Source of the DNA: a virus
DNA length: 55,629 nt
Virus record (IMG/VR): IMGVR_UViG_3300042556_001736
Coordinates: 1 to 55,629 of that record
Direction: 5' to 3' (one strand)
The translations under genes were made by a program, and so were the position numbers. The notes under the pieces are model-generated. The model saw only the letters and a list, made by a program, of their open reading frames with translations, was not told the origin of the DNA and did no database searches. Shown here piece by piece: positions 25,137 to 33,410 of the stretch. Every line of letters begins with the position of its first letter. Positions within the stretch are counted from its first letter, which is position 1.

Positions 25137-25299
25137 CTGACTGCTCCTGCATCATCGCGTCGTAACGCGCAGCTTCAGCCTGCACTTCCTCGCCTGTGGG
25201 GTCTGACGCAAACTTAAACGACACGGTCTGGCCGTTGACGGCTACGCGAATGCGCCATTTGCCGGCGGTGTCTTCTTCCCTGTCGATGACCTCGTACAT
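25114..25299 (-). CDS. Small hypothetical protein, 61 aa
   Basis: The ATG at 25299 is one base after the spike gene stop. The protein has a beta-hairpin-like core (KWRIRVAVNGQTVSFKF) and an acidic, glutamine-containing helical end. It overlaps the next gene by 23 bases in another frame. No family recognised. Confidence 0.65.
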   Translation of the reverse strand: MYEVIDREEDTAGKWRIRVAVNGQTVSFKFASDPTGEEVQAEAARYDAMMQEQSDAAPNTD

Positions 25300-25300
25300 G

Positions 25301-27874
25301 TCAGACCTGTGTCGCTGTGAGGTTGCAGACGTAGCCGGAGAACGTCGTGCCACCAAAAGCGTGAGCGTAGATGTCCACCGCGCCGGCCTTCGTCGGCGTG
25401 AACGTGATGCTGACCGTCTCCCACGTATTTGCCACCGCCGTCATGTCGCTGCTCACGTTGTTCGGGACGCCAGTGATCTGACCGCCGGGGCATACAAGTC
25501 GCATGGTCAGGCCGGTGTTGTCGCGCTGCATACGGGCCGTAACCGTCACTGCGCTGCTGGCGGCACAGACCACCGTACCCAGTTTGAGTAAAAGCGGGCT
25601 GTTTGCGGTGGTAGTAACCGTCGTCGGGCGCATCCGCCACGAAGTCGTCGCTGGGCTGTCCACGACGGCGGTCTGCTGGTTCACGGTTCCCATGCTGACT
25701 TGGAACACCCAGCTATTGTTGTCGGTGTCGTCAAGGCGGTTGGCGTAGACAAAGCCCGTAGGCGTCGAGGGCTGGGCGACTTCGCTAACCTCGTTAATGG
25801 TGAAGTTGTTCAAATACAATTCGCTTACGGAAAAAGCAAATACGCCTTGAGTATGCCCAGAACTGCTGCCGCCGTTTACTGAATTACTAAATGCAGCTAT
25901 CCCAGAAGCAATTCCACTTCCAACGTTATTGGCCAATGTCGCTGTTCCAACGGTGCTATTAAAGCAATTGCTAAAAATTATACCGCCATTAGCTGATCCG
26001 GTGCCGTTGTTACCGCTGATTAAAGAACCGATTGTGTTATATCGCGAGCCGTCAAAACTCACGCCGTTATTTGTGTTATTAGACACCAGCTTAGCGGTAG
26101 TAATAACTGATCCTGTGCCGGAAAGAAGTATACCTGTACCCCCGTTGTTATTTGCCCATATGGATGCCACCGAGGAATTGGTGCGACCCGCCGTTCCAAA
26201 CTCAATACCTTGACTGGAACAAGCCGTCAGGTAAGTAGAGCCGATAGTTATATCGGCTGTAACTGAAGTAAACTGGATGGCCACGTTGTAGCGGCAGAAG
26301 TTCAGGCGGTCGATCTGATTGAATGAGCGGTTACCAAATTGGATACCGATACCGTTGCCGTTGCTCCCGTCGTACCACGTTACGCCGGTCTGCGTAGACA
26401 TATCCGTCCGGTTCCAGCCGCCGCTGTAGGTGATGAGGTTGCCGCTGGTGCCGTTATTGTTGACAACCGCAACGACCGCGCCGCCTGTAGCAGCGGGCGT
26501 AGTCTTGGTCGTCTCGCGCTTGTAGGTCGTCACCGTCTCAGTGGTGCCGTTGTAGCCCCGTATGTTGGTGGTTTGACTAGTATTACCATTGGCGTTGGCC
26601 AGCATAATGACATCGTTGTTGAGGCTCTGGATGGCGTACCACGCTTCGTCGCCCGTGCCGTCGCTCTTGGAGATCAGCGAGTTTAACGTCACGCTGTCGG
26701 CAGACGATGCCGCTTTGGAGGCGGTGATGTTATCCAGTGTGAAGTCCTGCCTGCCAACATCGGTGACGACATAGAATGCTACTGATCGAATGGCGGCGTT
26801 GAGGTTAGTACCCAAATTGACCGTGACCGGCACCCATACATTGAGCGCGCCAAGCGCAGGAATGTTGCACTGATGTGCCACGGTGTCGCCGATGGTGTCC
26901 GTGCAGAGCGCCACATACGCCTGATTTGCAGCACCTAAACTACCAAAGCTCTGCAACAACCAAAACGAAACCTGTTGGTAGGCGGAAAGGTCAAGCGTTG
27001 CCGGCAATGTGTAGTAGGCAACCTTTCCTGTGGTAAACGTACCAAGAGCAGTGATGTTGGTGGCAGCGTTACCCTCTTTCCAGTTAGTCGTACTCTGCGT
27101 TGTGAGGGCGTCTGCACTTGCCACCCACGCAGGCTTCTGCCCCAAGCCGCCGCACAGGGCGATGTTCTGCACCAGCGGCGAGGCCGTCTTGACGACGAGG
27201 TTATTGGCTTTGGTGATGTTGCCTGTTCCGCCACCGACGCCGTTGCCGGTGGTATTGGTGCCGTCGATCTGGAGGATTTGGAACGTCGTGCTGGTGGGTG
27301 TGGTGCCAACGCGCCACACGCCACGGGCGTTGGTATTGACGGTATGGAGCGTGACCGACACATAGTCGCCCGTCACCAGACCGTGTGCGCTGGATGTCGT
27401 AATAACGATAGGCGTGGCGTTGGTAGATGAGGCGATGTTAATCGAAGCAGGACGCCCGCCGCCCGTCCACGTTGCGTTGCCGATGCTCGTTGGGTCGGGC
27501 GAGGCCATGTTCCTAATGGTATCACCCGCCAAAATACGCACACCCGCCGCGCCATTGGAAATCGTCTGCCACCGACCCCCGATGAAATACTGGCGCGCTG
27601 CCTGCGTTGACAGTGGGGTGCCGAGGCCAATTACAGCAACCGTCAGGGCAGTCGGGGAGACCCACGCTGTGATGCGGTACGCGGCGTAAATCGTGCCGTT
27701 AAAGATCGTCAGATACTGGCCAATAAGTGATCCGTCGTTGGGGAACGAGGCACTTGCGCTCGTAAACGCGCCGAGAGTGGTAAGCGCGCCGTCCGCAGCC
27801 GAAGCCAACACCGCGAAGCTAGTGCCCCCGTGGTTGTCATTGCCGCCGTCTTGGTCGAGGTAGAGTGTAGGCAC
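25301..27874 (-). CDS. Right-handed beta-helix tail spike/adhesin, 857 aa
   Basis: The N-terminal 100 residues resemble a spike-anchoring domain (LYLDQDGGNDNHGGTSF). The region of about 480-700 is a repetitive Asn/Gly/Ile parallel beta-helix (NNNGGTGILLSG, SNNTNNGVSFDGS, SGNNGTGSANGG). The last 130 residues look like a jelly-roll carbohydrate-binding module (WETVSITFTPTKAGAVDIYAH). It probably binds or degrades a surface glycan. The helix part is more AT-rich than its surroundings. Confidence 0.85.
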   Translation of the reverse strand: MPTLYLDQDGGNDNHGGTSFAVLASAADGALTTLGAFTSASASFPNDGSLIGQYLTIFNGTIYAAYRITAWVSPTALTVAVIGLGTPLSTQAARQYFIGGRWQTISNGAAGVRILAGDTIRNMASPDPTSIGNATWTGGGRPASINIASSTNATPIVITTSSAHGLVTGDYVSVTLHTVNTNARGVWRVGTTPTSTTFQILQIDGTNTTGNGVGGGTGNITKANNLVVKTASPLVQNIALCGGLGQKPAWVASADALTTQSTTNWKEGNAATNITALGTFTTGKVAYYTLPATLDLSAYQQVSFWLLQSFGSLGAANQAYVALCTDTIGDTVAHQCNIPALGALNVWVPVTVNLGTNLNAAIRSVAFYVVTDVGRQDFTLDNITASKAASSADSVTLNSLISKSDGTGDEAWYAIQSLNNDVIMLANANGNTSQTTNIRGYNGTTETVTTYKRETTKTTPAATGGAVVAVVNNNGTSGNLITYSGGWNRTDMSTQTGVTWYDGSNGNGIGIQFGNRSFNQIDRLNFCRYNVAIQFTSVTADITIGSTYLTACSSQGIEFGTAGRTNSSVASIWANNNGGTGILLSGTGSVITTAKLVSNNTNNGVSFDGSRYNTIGSLISGNNGTGSANGGIIFSNCFNSTVGTATLANNVGSGIASGIAAFSNSVNGGSSSGHTQGVFAFSVSELYLNNFTINEVSEVAQPSTPTGFVYANRLDDTDNNSWVFQVSMGTVNQQTAVVDSPATTSWRMRPTTVTTTANSPLLLKLGTVVCAASSAVTVTARMQRDNTGLTMRLVCPGGQITGVPNNVSSDMTAVANTWETVSITFTPTKAGAVDIYAHAFGGTTFSGYVCNLTATQV

Positions 27875-27893
27875 GGGCCGTGCGCCCCCTCAG

Positions 27894-28295
27894 TTAGAGA
27901 GCGAAAATGCCAGAGGCGTTCCACGTGATGGTGATGTCGCCGCCGTTCGGCGTCACCGGCAGGTTGGTCACACCCGTGTCGAGGAAGGCCACCAGCGGCG
28001 ACGTGGCCGCGCTGCCCGTGTCGATGTAGAGCACCAGCGACACCACCTGCGAGCCCGTGACGGCCGTGAAGGTGACATCGCCGCCGTCGAACACGCCGTC
28101 GGTGAACGTCTTCGAGCCGATCGTCTGCGGCGTGCCAACCACCGAGGCGCTGACGCTGCTGTAGAACTGGTTCGCCGACGAGTAGGTGTAGCCGGCCGTG
28201 ACCAAGGCGACCTTCACCGTCCCGGCGCTCAGGTTGTTGTTCGCAGTGAACTGGAGCAGTTGCTCCTTCCACTTCGGGTACAATGCGTTTGCCAT
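27894..28295 (-). CDS. Tail/spike-associated structural protein, 133 aa
   Basis: Starts MANALYPKWKEQLL and continues with VKVALVTAGYTYS and a beta-sandwich-like body ending ITWNASGIFAL. This pattern is common in small phage structural proteins found next to spikes. ATG at 28295, preceded by GACAGGAG. No enzyme motif. Confidence 0.72.
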   Translation of the reverse strand: MANALYPKWKEQLLQFTANNNLSAGTVKVALVTAGYTYSSANQFYSSVSASVVGTPQTIGSKTFTDGVFDGGDVTFTAVTGSQVVSLVLYIDTGSAATSPLVAFLDTGVTNLPVTPNGGDITITWNASGIFAL

Positions 28296-28345
28296 GGTCT
28301 ACACTCCTGTCCTGATCACTGCCCTACCACGAAACCGGGCGGCGT

Positions 28346-28894
28346 TCACTTACATTTCGGCATGGCGGCGAGGCCGCCCTGTTTGCGGCGCAGCATCTCG
28401 CGCATCTCAGCGCCTTCCTGCGCCGACATGCGGTTGCCGCTGGCCGCGCTGGCACCCACCGGCGGCAGCATCGGCTCGCGGCGCGTGGCCGGCACGCGCT
28501 TCTTCATCTCGCGCTTCTCGCGCTCAGTCATGGAGCCCACGCCCGGAGCGCGCCGCATCAGCATGCGCTCTTCCTTGGCTTCCATTTCGGCCATGCGGTT
28601 GCCGCTGGCTGCGCTCTCGGCGGGCGAGGGCATCTTCACGTCACCGCCGTTGCCCTTCTTCATCGGGGCCTTCATGCCGGCCTTGCGCGCCTCGCTCATG
28701 GCGATGGCGACAGCCTGCTTCGGGTTCTTGACCTTCGGGCCTTCCTTCGAGCCGCTGTGCAGCTCGCCCTTCTTGAACTCGCCCATGACTTTGCCGACTT
28801 TGGCTTCGCCCTTGGCCATGCCGCCCTTGGCGTAGCCGCCGACCATGCCGCCGCCCATGTACTTCATCTTGGTGCTGTCTTTGAAGCCGTCCAT
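28346..28894 (-). CDS. DUF6496-like basic virion protein, 182 aa
   Basis: GKVMGEFKKGELHSGSKEG followed by KNPKQAVAIAMSEARKAG is the DUF6496 signature. The N-terminus is Gly/Met/Lys-rich; two SAASGNRM motifs recur in the C-terminal half with Arg/Lys/Met-rich helices. The strongly basic composition fits a DNA-contacting virion or packaged protein, which is inference. Confidence 0.78.
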   Translation of the reverse strand: MDGFKDSTKMKYMGGGMVGGYAKGGMAKGEAKVGKVMGEFKKGELHSGSKEGPKVKNPKQAVAIAMSEARKAGMKAPMKKGNGGDVKMPSPAESAASGNRMAEMEAKEERMLMRRAPGVGSMTEREKREMKKRVPATRREPMLPPVGASAASGNRMSAQEGAEMREMLRRKQGGLAAMPKCK

Positions 28895-28898
28895 TGCC

Positions 28899-29156
28899 CT
28901 ATCCCTTCACACGAAAACTGGCGGTCTTTTCCGCAACCTTCTTCGGCTGCTTGGCGAACTGTTTGCCAGCGGCAGTCGCCTTTCGTTTTGCGCGGGTGGT
29001 CGCGGCGTACTCCTTGACCGACAGCGACTTGATCGCGTTGGCGGGCAGGTATCGCTCGCCTGTCGCATCCGGGCCCTGCGTAGACGGCTTGCCGGACTTG
29101 GTGCGCCAGTCCTGTTTCGTCCACGCCTTGAGGCTCTGCTGCGACTTCTTAATCAC
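28899..29156 (-). CDS. Small basic conserved phage protein (KKSQQSLKAWTKQ type), 85 aa
   Basis: The GTG at 29156 spans the upstream stop, giving an 8-base overlap. KKSQQSLKAWTKQDWRTKSG, RYLPANAIKSL and YAATTRAKRKAT follow the pattern of a small basic protein family common in aquatic phages. Strongly basic; probably virion-associated. No known activity. Confidence 0.75.
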   Translation of the reverse strand: MIKKSQQSLKAWTKQDWRTKSGKPSTQGPDATGERYLPANAIKSLSVKEYAATTRAKRKATAAGKQFAKQPKKVAEKTASFRVKG

Positions 29157-30240
29157 GATAGCCGCCGCCCTTGGCCTTGTACTGCTGCGCCAGCATCTGC
29201 GCCTTGCGGGCAGACCACTGCCCCGGCGCGCCACCCTTGCCGCCTGATTTGATCGAGTTGAACAGCGACTTTCGCATGCCCGGCTTGGTGTAGTTGCCTG
29301 CCTCGTTGACGCGCGACTTGCCGCCCTCGGCGTAGCCCTCGACCATGCCGCCCTCGGCGAACTGCAGGCGGCCACCAATGCCGATGGAACCGCGCCGGCC
29401 GGGGCCAGCCGACACCTGAAAGCGGTCACCGCGCAACGTCGGGCCAACGTAGCCTGCCGTGCTGGCCAGCGGCATACGGGCCGGGCCTTGCTGCGGGGCA
29501 GGCATGGGCGCTATGCGCTGGCCGCCACCACTGCCACCACTGCCCTGTGAGGGCATGCGGAAATCCTCGAGTGCCTGCATGGACAGCATATCCGGGGCCT
29601 CCCTGCGGCCGGTGACCTCGATCATGCCGCCCTCGGCCTTGCAGTCCCACTTCCGCAGCGCCAGCGCCTTGCGCGTCGGCTTGCCGTTGTCGTCCTTCAT
29701 CGGGCCTTCCATGCCGCCCATCCGGGCGCAGAAGCTCTTGCGCCGCGCGGCCGCCTTGGGTGACTTCTTGGCCTGTTTTGCGCTCACGGGGGGCTTGATG
29801 TCCTGCCCCTGCGCCTTGAGCGAGGCGCGGCCCTTGGCGTTGAGGCCACCCTCGGGGTTCTTGCCCTCTTTTCGCGTCCACGCGCCGCCTCCAGAGGCGT
29901 ATTCGCCGCGTTTGACGGCCAGATCCTTGGAAACGACGTGTCCGCCCTTCTTGAAGGGCTGCCGAACCGCCATCGAGGGCTGCATCGGCGGCTGCATACC
30001 GCCCATTCGGCCCATCGGAGCGCCCAGTTGCGGCATTTGGGGCTGCATCGGGGCCATTTGGCCCATCTGGGGCTGCATTTGACCCATCTGAGGCTGCATT
30101 GGGGGCATCTGAGGCCGCATCGGAGGCATTTGGGGCCGCATCGGGGCCGCCGGAACGCCTTGCTGCATGACGCTCAGCGCGTCGTTGATCTCATCCCGCG
30201 CCCGAGCTGCGTTTTGGTCGAAGGCGAAGCCGCCGGGCAT
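29149..30240 (-). CDS. Basic multi-domain virion protein (DUF6321-like middle), 363 aa
   Basis: Starts at the ATG at 30240 (TGATG coupling). Residues of about 30-85 are a Met/Gln/Pro repeat built on MxPQMP. The middle has PEGGLNAKGRASLKAQGQ, RRKSFCARMGGM and GKPTRKALALRKWDC, the DUF6321 pattern. The C-terminus (KSGGKGGAPGQWSARKAQM) belongs to another small phage family often found as a separate gene. I infer a fusion of two small basic virion proteins. Confidence 0.78.
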   Translation of the reverse strand: MPGGFAFDQNAARARDEINDALSVMQQGVPAAPMRPQMPPMRPQMPPMQPQMGQMQPQMGQMAPMQPQMPQLGAPMGRMGGMQPPMQPSMAVRQPFKKGGHVVSKDLAVKRGEYASGGGAWTRKEGKNPEGGLNAKGRASLKAQGQDIKPPVSAKQAKKSPKAAARRKSFCARMGGMEGPMKDDNGKPTRKALALRKWDCKAEGGMIEVTGRREAPDMLSMQALEDFRMPSQGSGGSGGGQRIAPMPAPQQGPARMPLASTAGYVGPTLRGDRFQVSAGPGRRGSIGIGGRLQFAEGGMVEGYAEGGKSRVNEAGNYTKPGMRKSLFNSIKSGGKGGAPGQWSARKAQMLAQQYKAKGGGYRD

Positions 30241-31823
30241 CAGGCAATCCTCTGCGCTACAAGGATGACGGACGGAACCGCTGGGGCAATCGCGCCCGCC
30301 GCCGTGGCATCGAGTGTCACACCCACGTTTTCGGGCAGCCACATGATCTCGATATTTTGGCCGGCCGTGACCGTCTCAAAGAAAACGACTTGAGCCAGCG
30401 TTGCGCCGCCATCGGCAGCCTTGGGGACGTTCACGATGCTGGCAGAGTTGGCGATGTTGGTGCCATTTTTGCGGAACCACACAGTCGCGTCGTGATTGCT
30501 GCTATCTGAGTTTCTGAATTGAAAGCTCGGCGCGATCATGTACGTGCCCGCCGCCGCAAACGTGATTTGAGTGCTGGAGACGATGTTGATCCCAGTGCCA
30601 GTCAAGCCGTCGCTGAACGAAACTGCTGTGGCGGAAGACACGTTGCCGGTTTGATCTGCGGTGCTGAACGACGAGATGTACGCGCGCCCGTCCACGTCCG
30701 CGAACGGGATCGTGGCGGCCGCCGTCATCGGCGTTGTGCCCGTGCCCTTGACGTAGCCCGTGAGCGTGGACGCGCCCGTGCCGCCATTGGCCACGGTCAG
30801 GTCGTTCGTCAGCGTCAGGGTGCCCACGGTCGCCGCCGTTGACACCACCGTGTCGGCATTGACGACGCTGAAATAGTCAACGGCGTTCAGGTTGGTGCCG
30901 GTGAAGGTTGAGTTGGTCTTGTCGTAGACGAGGTTCAGAATGCTGTACGCCCCGCCCAAGCTCACGCGCTCCGGGTTGTTCGCGGCGGAGTTCAGGACGA
31001 AGCTGTTCGCCAGCGTGACGAAGGTGCCGACGCTCGATGTCACGGCGTTGGTCGCCGGGCTCAGGGCATAAATGGCGCAGCCGTCGAAGTTCAAAGTCCC
31101 GGCGGTGACGCTCGCGGTGAGGACTTGGAAGCAATCCTTGAGCAAGACAACGGCGCTGGCGTTGGACACGGCCACATCCCGGCACTTGTTCCCCACGATG
31201 GAGACCGTTCCGGTGCCCGAGATCTGCACGCCCGAGGAGCATAGCAGCTCGCTGTTGATGATCTCGACGTAGTTCGAGCCGGACTTGATGACCCGCGTGT
31301 CAACGGTGCAGTTCGAGATGTACGTGTTGCCGCTGCCCGTGATGGTCAGGTTGCTCATCTTCAGGCCGGACACGCGGGCCGCTGCGGACAGGGTCAGCGT
31401 CCCGCTGATCTGGGTGTTCGCGCCCGTCAGTTCGCTGGTGGCGATCGTCACGTTGGCCGTGCTTACCGTCGGGTTTTCGGTGTACGTGCCGGGGTGTACG
31501 ATCACGGTGTTCCGGCCCGCGCTCACCAAGGTCAACGCCTTGATGATCGTCAGAACCGGGTTAATCAGCGTGCCGTCACCCGTCGTGTCGTTCCCGTCCT
31601 TGCTGACGTGGATTTCCAGCGAGAAGACCGAGTAGCTCCCGACCGTGCGGCCGGTGCCGCCGTTGGCCACGGGCAGCACGTTGGCTGCATCGGTAGAGTA
31701 GGTGGCGGCGATCTGGGCCGCCGTCACCTTCTTGCTTTGGAGGGTCTGCACAGTCTCGAATAGCTCGCCGCCGCCCAACGGAACCGTAGCGCCAAGAAGA
31801 TCGGGGATTTTGATGTTGGCCAT
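30240..31823 (-). CDS. Tail spike/fibre with beta-helix and C1q-like tip, 527 aa
   Basis: The N-terminus (IPDLLGATVPLGGGELFETVQ) is a fibre-anchoring motif, followed by ANGGTG. From residue 70, VSKDGNDTTGDGTLINPVLT matches the start of pectate-lyase-like beta-helices (DUF1565 type). The C-terminal 130 residues (GTYMIAPSFQFRNSD, VWFRKNGTNIANS, FETVTAGQNIEIMWL) resemble a C1q/TNF-like trimeric jelly roll. Probably a receptor-binding protein. Confidence 0.82.
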   Translation of the reverse strand: MANIKIPDLLGATVPLGGGELFETVQTLQSKKVTAAQIAATYSTDAANVLPVANGGTGRTVGSYSVFSLEIHVSKDGNDTTGDGTLINPVLTIIKALTLVSAGRNTVIVHPGTYTENPTVSTANVTIATSELTGANTQISGTLTLSAAARVSGLKMSNLTITGSGNTYISNCTVDTRVIKSGSNYVEIINSELLCSSGVQISGTGTVSIVGNKCRDVAVSNASAVVLLKDCFQVLTASVTAGTLNFDGCAIYALSPATNAVTSSVGTFVTLANSFVLNSAANNPERVSLGGAYSILNLVYDKTNSTFTGTNLNAVDYFSVVNADTVVSTAATVGTLTLTNDLTVANGGTGASTLTGYVKGTGTTPMTAAATIPFADVDGRAYISSFSTADQTGNVSSATAVSFSDGLTGTGINIVSSTQITFAAAGTYMIAPSFQFRNSDSSNHDATVWFRKNGTNIANSASIVNVPKAADGGATLAQVVFFETVTAGQNIEIMWLPENVGVTLDATAAGAIAPAVPSVILVAQRIA

Positions 31824-31835
31824 GCGGTGCCCCTC

Positions 31836-32162
31836 TTAGGCGGTGGACTGCTGAACCACGGTAACGCGCAGAACGCCAGTGCCCGAAGCGGTGTTGATAC
31901 GCACGGCACGCATCAGCGTGGTCGTGGATCCGGTCTGGCTGGTCGTTGCGCCGACAAGCGCGGCAACCGGGTGCGACACGGCCTGCTGGGTGATCGACGT
32001 GTTGAACGGATCTTCGTTGGTGTACTGCACGGTGTAGTTCGCGCTGCCGCTCACCAGCGTGACCGAGATGGTCGTCACCTGATTGGGCGTGTAGATGTCC
32101 AGCGGCCACCACGTGCCGGTAGACGCGCCGCTCACCGTGATCGTCTGCTCAATGGGACGCAT
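31836..32162 (-). CDS. Small structural protein, 108 aa
   Basis: A Thr/Ser/Val-rich beta-sandwich protein: MRPIEQTITVSG, YTVQYTNEDPFN and TGVLRVTVVQQ. It has AAGGACACACC before the ATG. Such proteins accompany fibres in related phages, but the function is unknown. A 12-bp inverted repeat (32183-32224) lies just upstream. Confidence 0.72.
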   Translation of the reverse strand: MRPIEQTITVSGASTGTWWPLDIYTPNQVTTISVTLVSGSANYTVQYTNEDPFNTSITQQAVSHPVAALVGATTSQTGSTTTLMRAVRINTASGTGVLRVTVVQQSTA

Positions 32163-32182
32163 TGGTGTGTCCTTCTATGCTA

Positions 32183-32224
32183 GAGAGCAGGCCGAGCGCA
32201 CTTCCATTCGCCCGGCCTGCTCTC
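32183..32224 (-). other. Perfect 12-bp inverted repeat between two structural genes
   Basis: GAGAGCAGGCCG (32183-32194) pairs with CGGCCTGCTCTC (32213-32224), with an 18-nt loop that can extend the stem by three pairs. No T-run follows on either strand. It may be an mRNA processing, attenuation or stability element between the 32232-32651 and 31836-32162 genes. Confidence 0.6.
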
Positions 32225-32231
32225 GTGCCGA

Positions 32232-32651
32232 TTACGCGACAGTAGCGCCGTAGTTGCTGACGATCATCCAGCCCAGCGTGGTGAAGTACTGGAGCGTCAC
32301 GCTGTCGCCCACATCACCAAAGGTGATCGTGGTGTAGCCGGTCTTCGTGGTCGGCGTCAGGGTGCCGTCGCCACCGTCAACGACCATCACGATGGTCAGG
32401 AGCTGGCCGTTCGCGCCGTTGGCCAGCGTCAGGGCGTCGGCGGCGGTGGTGGTCAGGCGGACGGTGCCCGAGGTGATCGGCACCGCGCCAGCGCCCGAGC
32501 GGGTGCCGACAGTGCCGAAGACGCGGCCGGTCAGGTCGCCGGTGACGTTGCCGGTGACGTTGCCGGTCAGGTCGCCGGTGATGTTGCCGGTGACGGTGCC
32601 GATGAAGCCGTTGGTCGAGGTGACCGGCCCTGAGAATGTGGTCGAAGCCAT
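32232..32651 (-). CDS. Structural protein with NVTGDLTG repeats, 139 aa
   Basis: The N-terminal part is a run of short G-(N/D)-(V/L/I)-T repeats (residues 18-45; DNA 32513-32600), typical of collagen-like or beta-helical fibre stalks. The rest is a compact beta-rich domain (GYTTITFGDVGDSVTLQYF). Probably a decoration or fibre protein. It follows the HNH gene by two bases with AAGGAC as ribosome-binding site. Confidence 0.72.
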   Translation of the reverse strand: MASTTFSGPVTSTNGFIGTVTGNITGDLTGNVTGNVTGDLTGRVFGTVGTRSGAGAVPITSGTVRLTTTAADALTLANGANGQLLTIVMVVDGGDGTLTPTTKTGYTTITFGDVGDSVTLQYFTTLGWMIVSNYGATVA

Positions 32652-32653
32652 GA

Positions 32654-33319
32654 TCAGTCCTTATGCACAAGTCGCCTGTCAGTCTGTGCATCGTCCGCTG
32701 GGCCGGTCTGACAAGCTGGGGTTTGCCCAGATTGTCTATGATATAGCACATACGTTTGTGCCTTGGCTAGTAGCCCCTCGTCATCGTTAAAGAGGCCGAT
32801 CGCGGTGTTGCAGGCTGAGCAGAGCAGGGCGCGGATCGCGCCGGTGACGTGGTCGTGATCGATGGCGAGATCCTTGGACTTGCCGGACGCATTATCGGTT
32901 ATCTTCTCGGGTTGGCTGCAGATAGCGCAAACGCCCTTCTGCTCGCGCAGCATCTCCTGATACCGGGTGGCGTCAACGCCGTAGGCCTTCCACTTGCGCT
33001 GCTTAGCGTAGTGCGAGTGGCAAAGGTCTTTGGCGTACAGGACGTTGTCGCAGCCGAGGATGCCGCACTGCTTCGCCGGCTTCTTGCGATCGCGATATCG
33101 GGTGTGGCCGTGCCGCAGCAAACGCTGATAGTGCATCTTGCACAGCCCCTTGGACTTCACGGGTTCGGCGCAGCCTTCCTCGACGCACTCGGGCGGCTTT
33201 TCGCGGACGCGGCTGCGGATGGGTGAAAAGTCTGAGCCCCGCAGGCGCTGGGCATAGTGCGTCTGGCAAAGACCGCGCGCCTTGTGCGGGCGGGTGCAGC
33301 CGTCAATCTGGCAAGGCAT
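32654..33319 (-). CDS. Free-standing HNH endonuclease (endonuclease VII-like), 221 aa
   Basis: The C-terminal half has GVCAICSQPE, LAIDHDHVTGAIRALLCSAC and NTAIGLFNDD, the recombination endonuclease VII-type HNH fold with two CxxC zinc knuckles. The N-terminus has three CxxxxCxxxxLCxxHY-type zinc repeats for DNA contact. It interrupts the late operon right after the capsid gene, as homing endonucleases do. Its ribosome-binding site GGAGGAGA is paired inside the capsid terminator hairpin, so translation should be restrained. Confidence 0.88.
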   Translation of the reverse strand: MPCQIDGCTRPHKARGLCQTHYAQRLRGSDFSPIRSRVREKPPECVEEGCAEPVKSKGLCKMHYQRLLRHGHTRYRDRKKPAKQCGILGCDNVLYAKDLCHSHYAKQRKWKAYGVDATRYQEMLREQKGVCAICSQPEKITDNASGKSKDLAIDHDHVTGAIRALLCSACNTAIGLFNDDEGLLAKAQTYVLYHRQSGQTPACQTGPADDAQTDRRLVHKD

Positions 33320-33368
33320 AAAAAAATCTCCTCCGGTAGTTAGGTTTGTAGCCTAATACCGGAGGAGA
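33320..33368 (-). terminator. Terminator after the capsid gene that also hides the HNH ribosome-binding site
   Basis: On the minus strand a 17-bp stem (12 pairs, one bulge, 5 pairs; arms 33368-33352 and 33344-33327) with a 7-nt loop is followed by seven T. The second arm contains GGAGGAGA, the ribosome-binding site of the HNH gene starting at 33319, so the T-run is also the spacer to its ATG. Confidence 0.88.
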
Positions 33369-33383
33369 CGTTTTGCAAGTGCC

Positions 33384-33402
33384 TAAAAAGCGTTGCTTTT
33401 TA
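33384..33402 (-). other. Second 3'-end hairpin of the capsid transcript
   Basis: TAAAAAGC (33384-33391) and GCTTTTTA (33395-33402) form an 8-bp stem with a 3-nt loop, nine bases downstream of the capsid stop. It probably stabilises or helps terminate the capsid mRNA together with the larger hairpin at 33320-33368. Confidence 0.65.
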
Positions 33403-33410
33403 AGTGCTTA

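Noticed and set aside
25301-27874. A diversity-generating retroelement acting on the spike gene
   Set aside because: No reverse transcriptase and no template repeat are visible anywhere in the window; the AT-rich patch is better explained by domain exchange.
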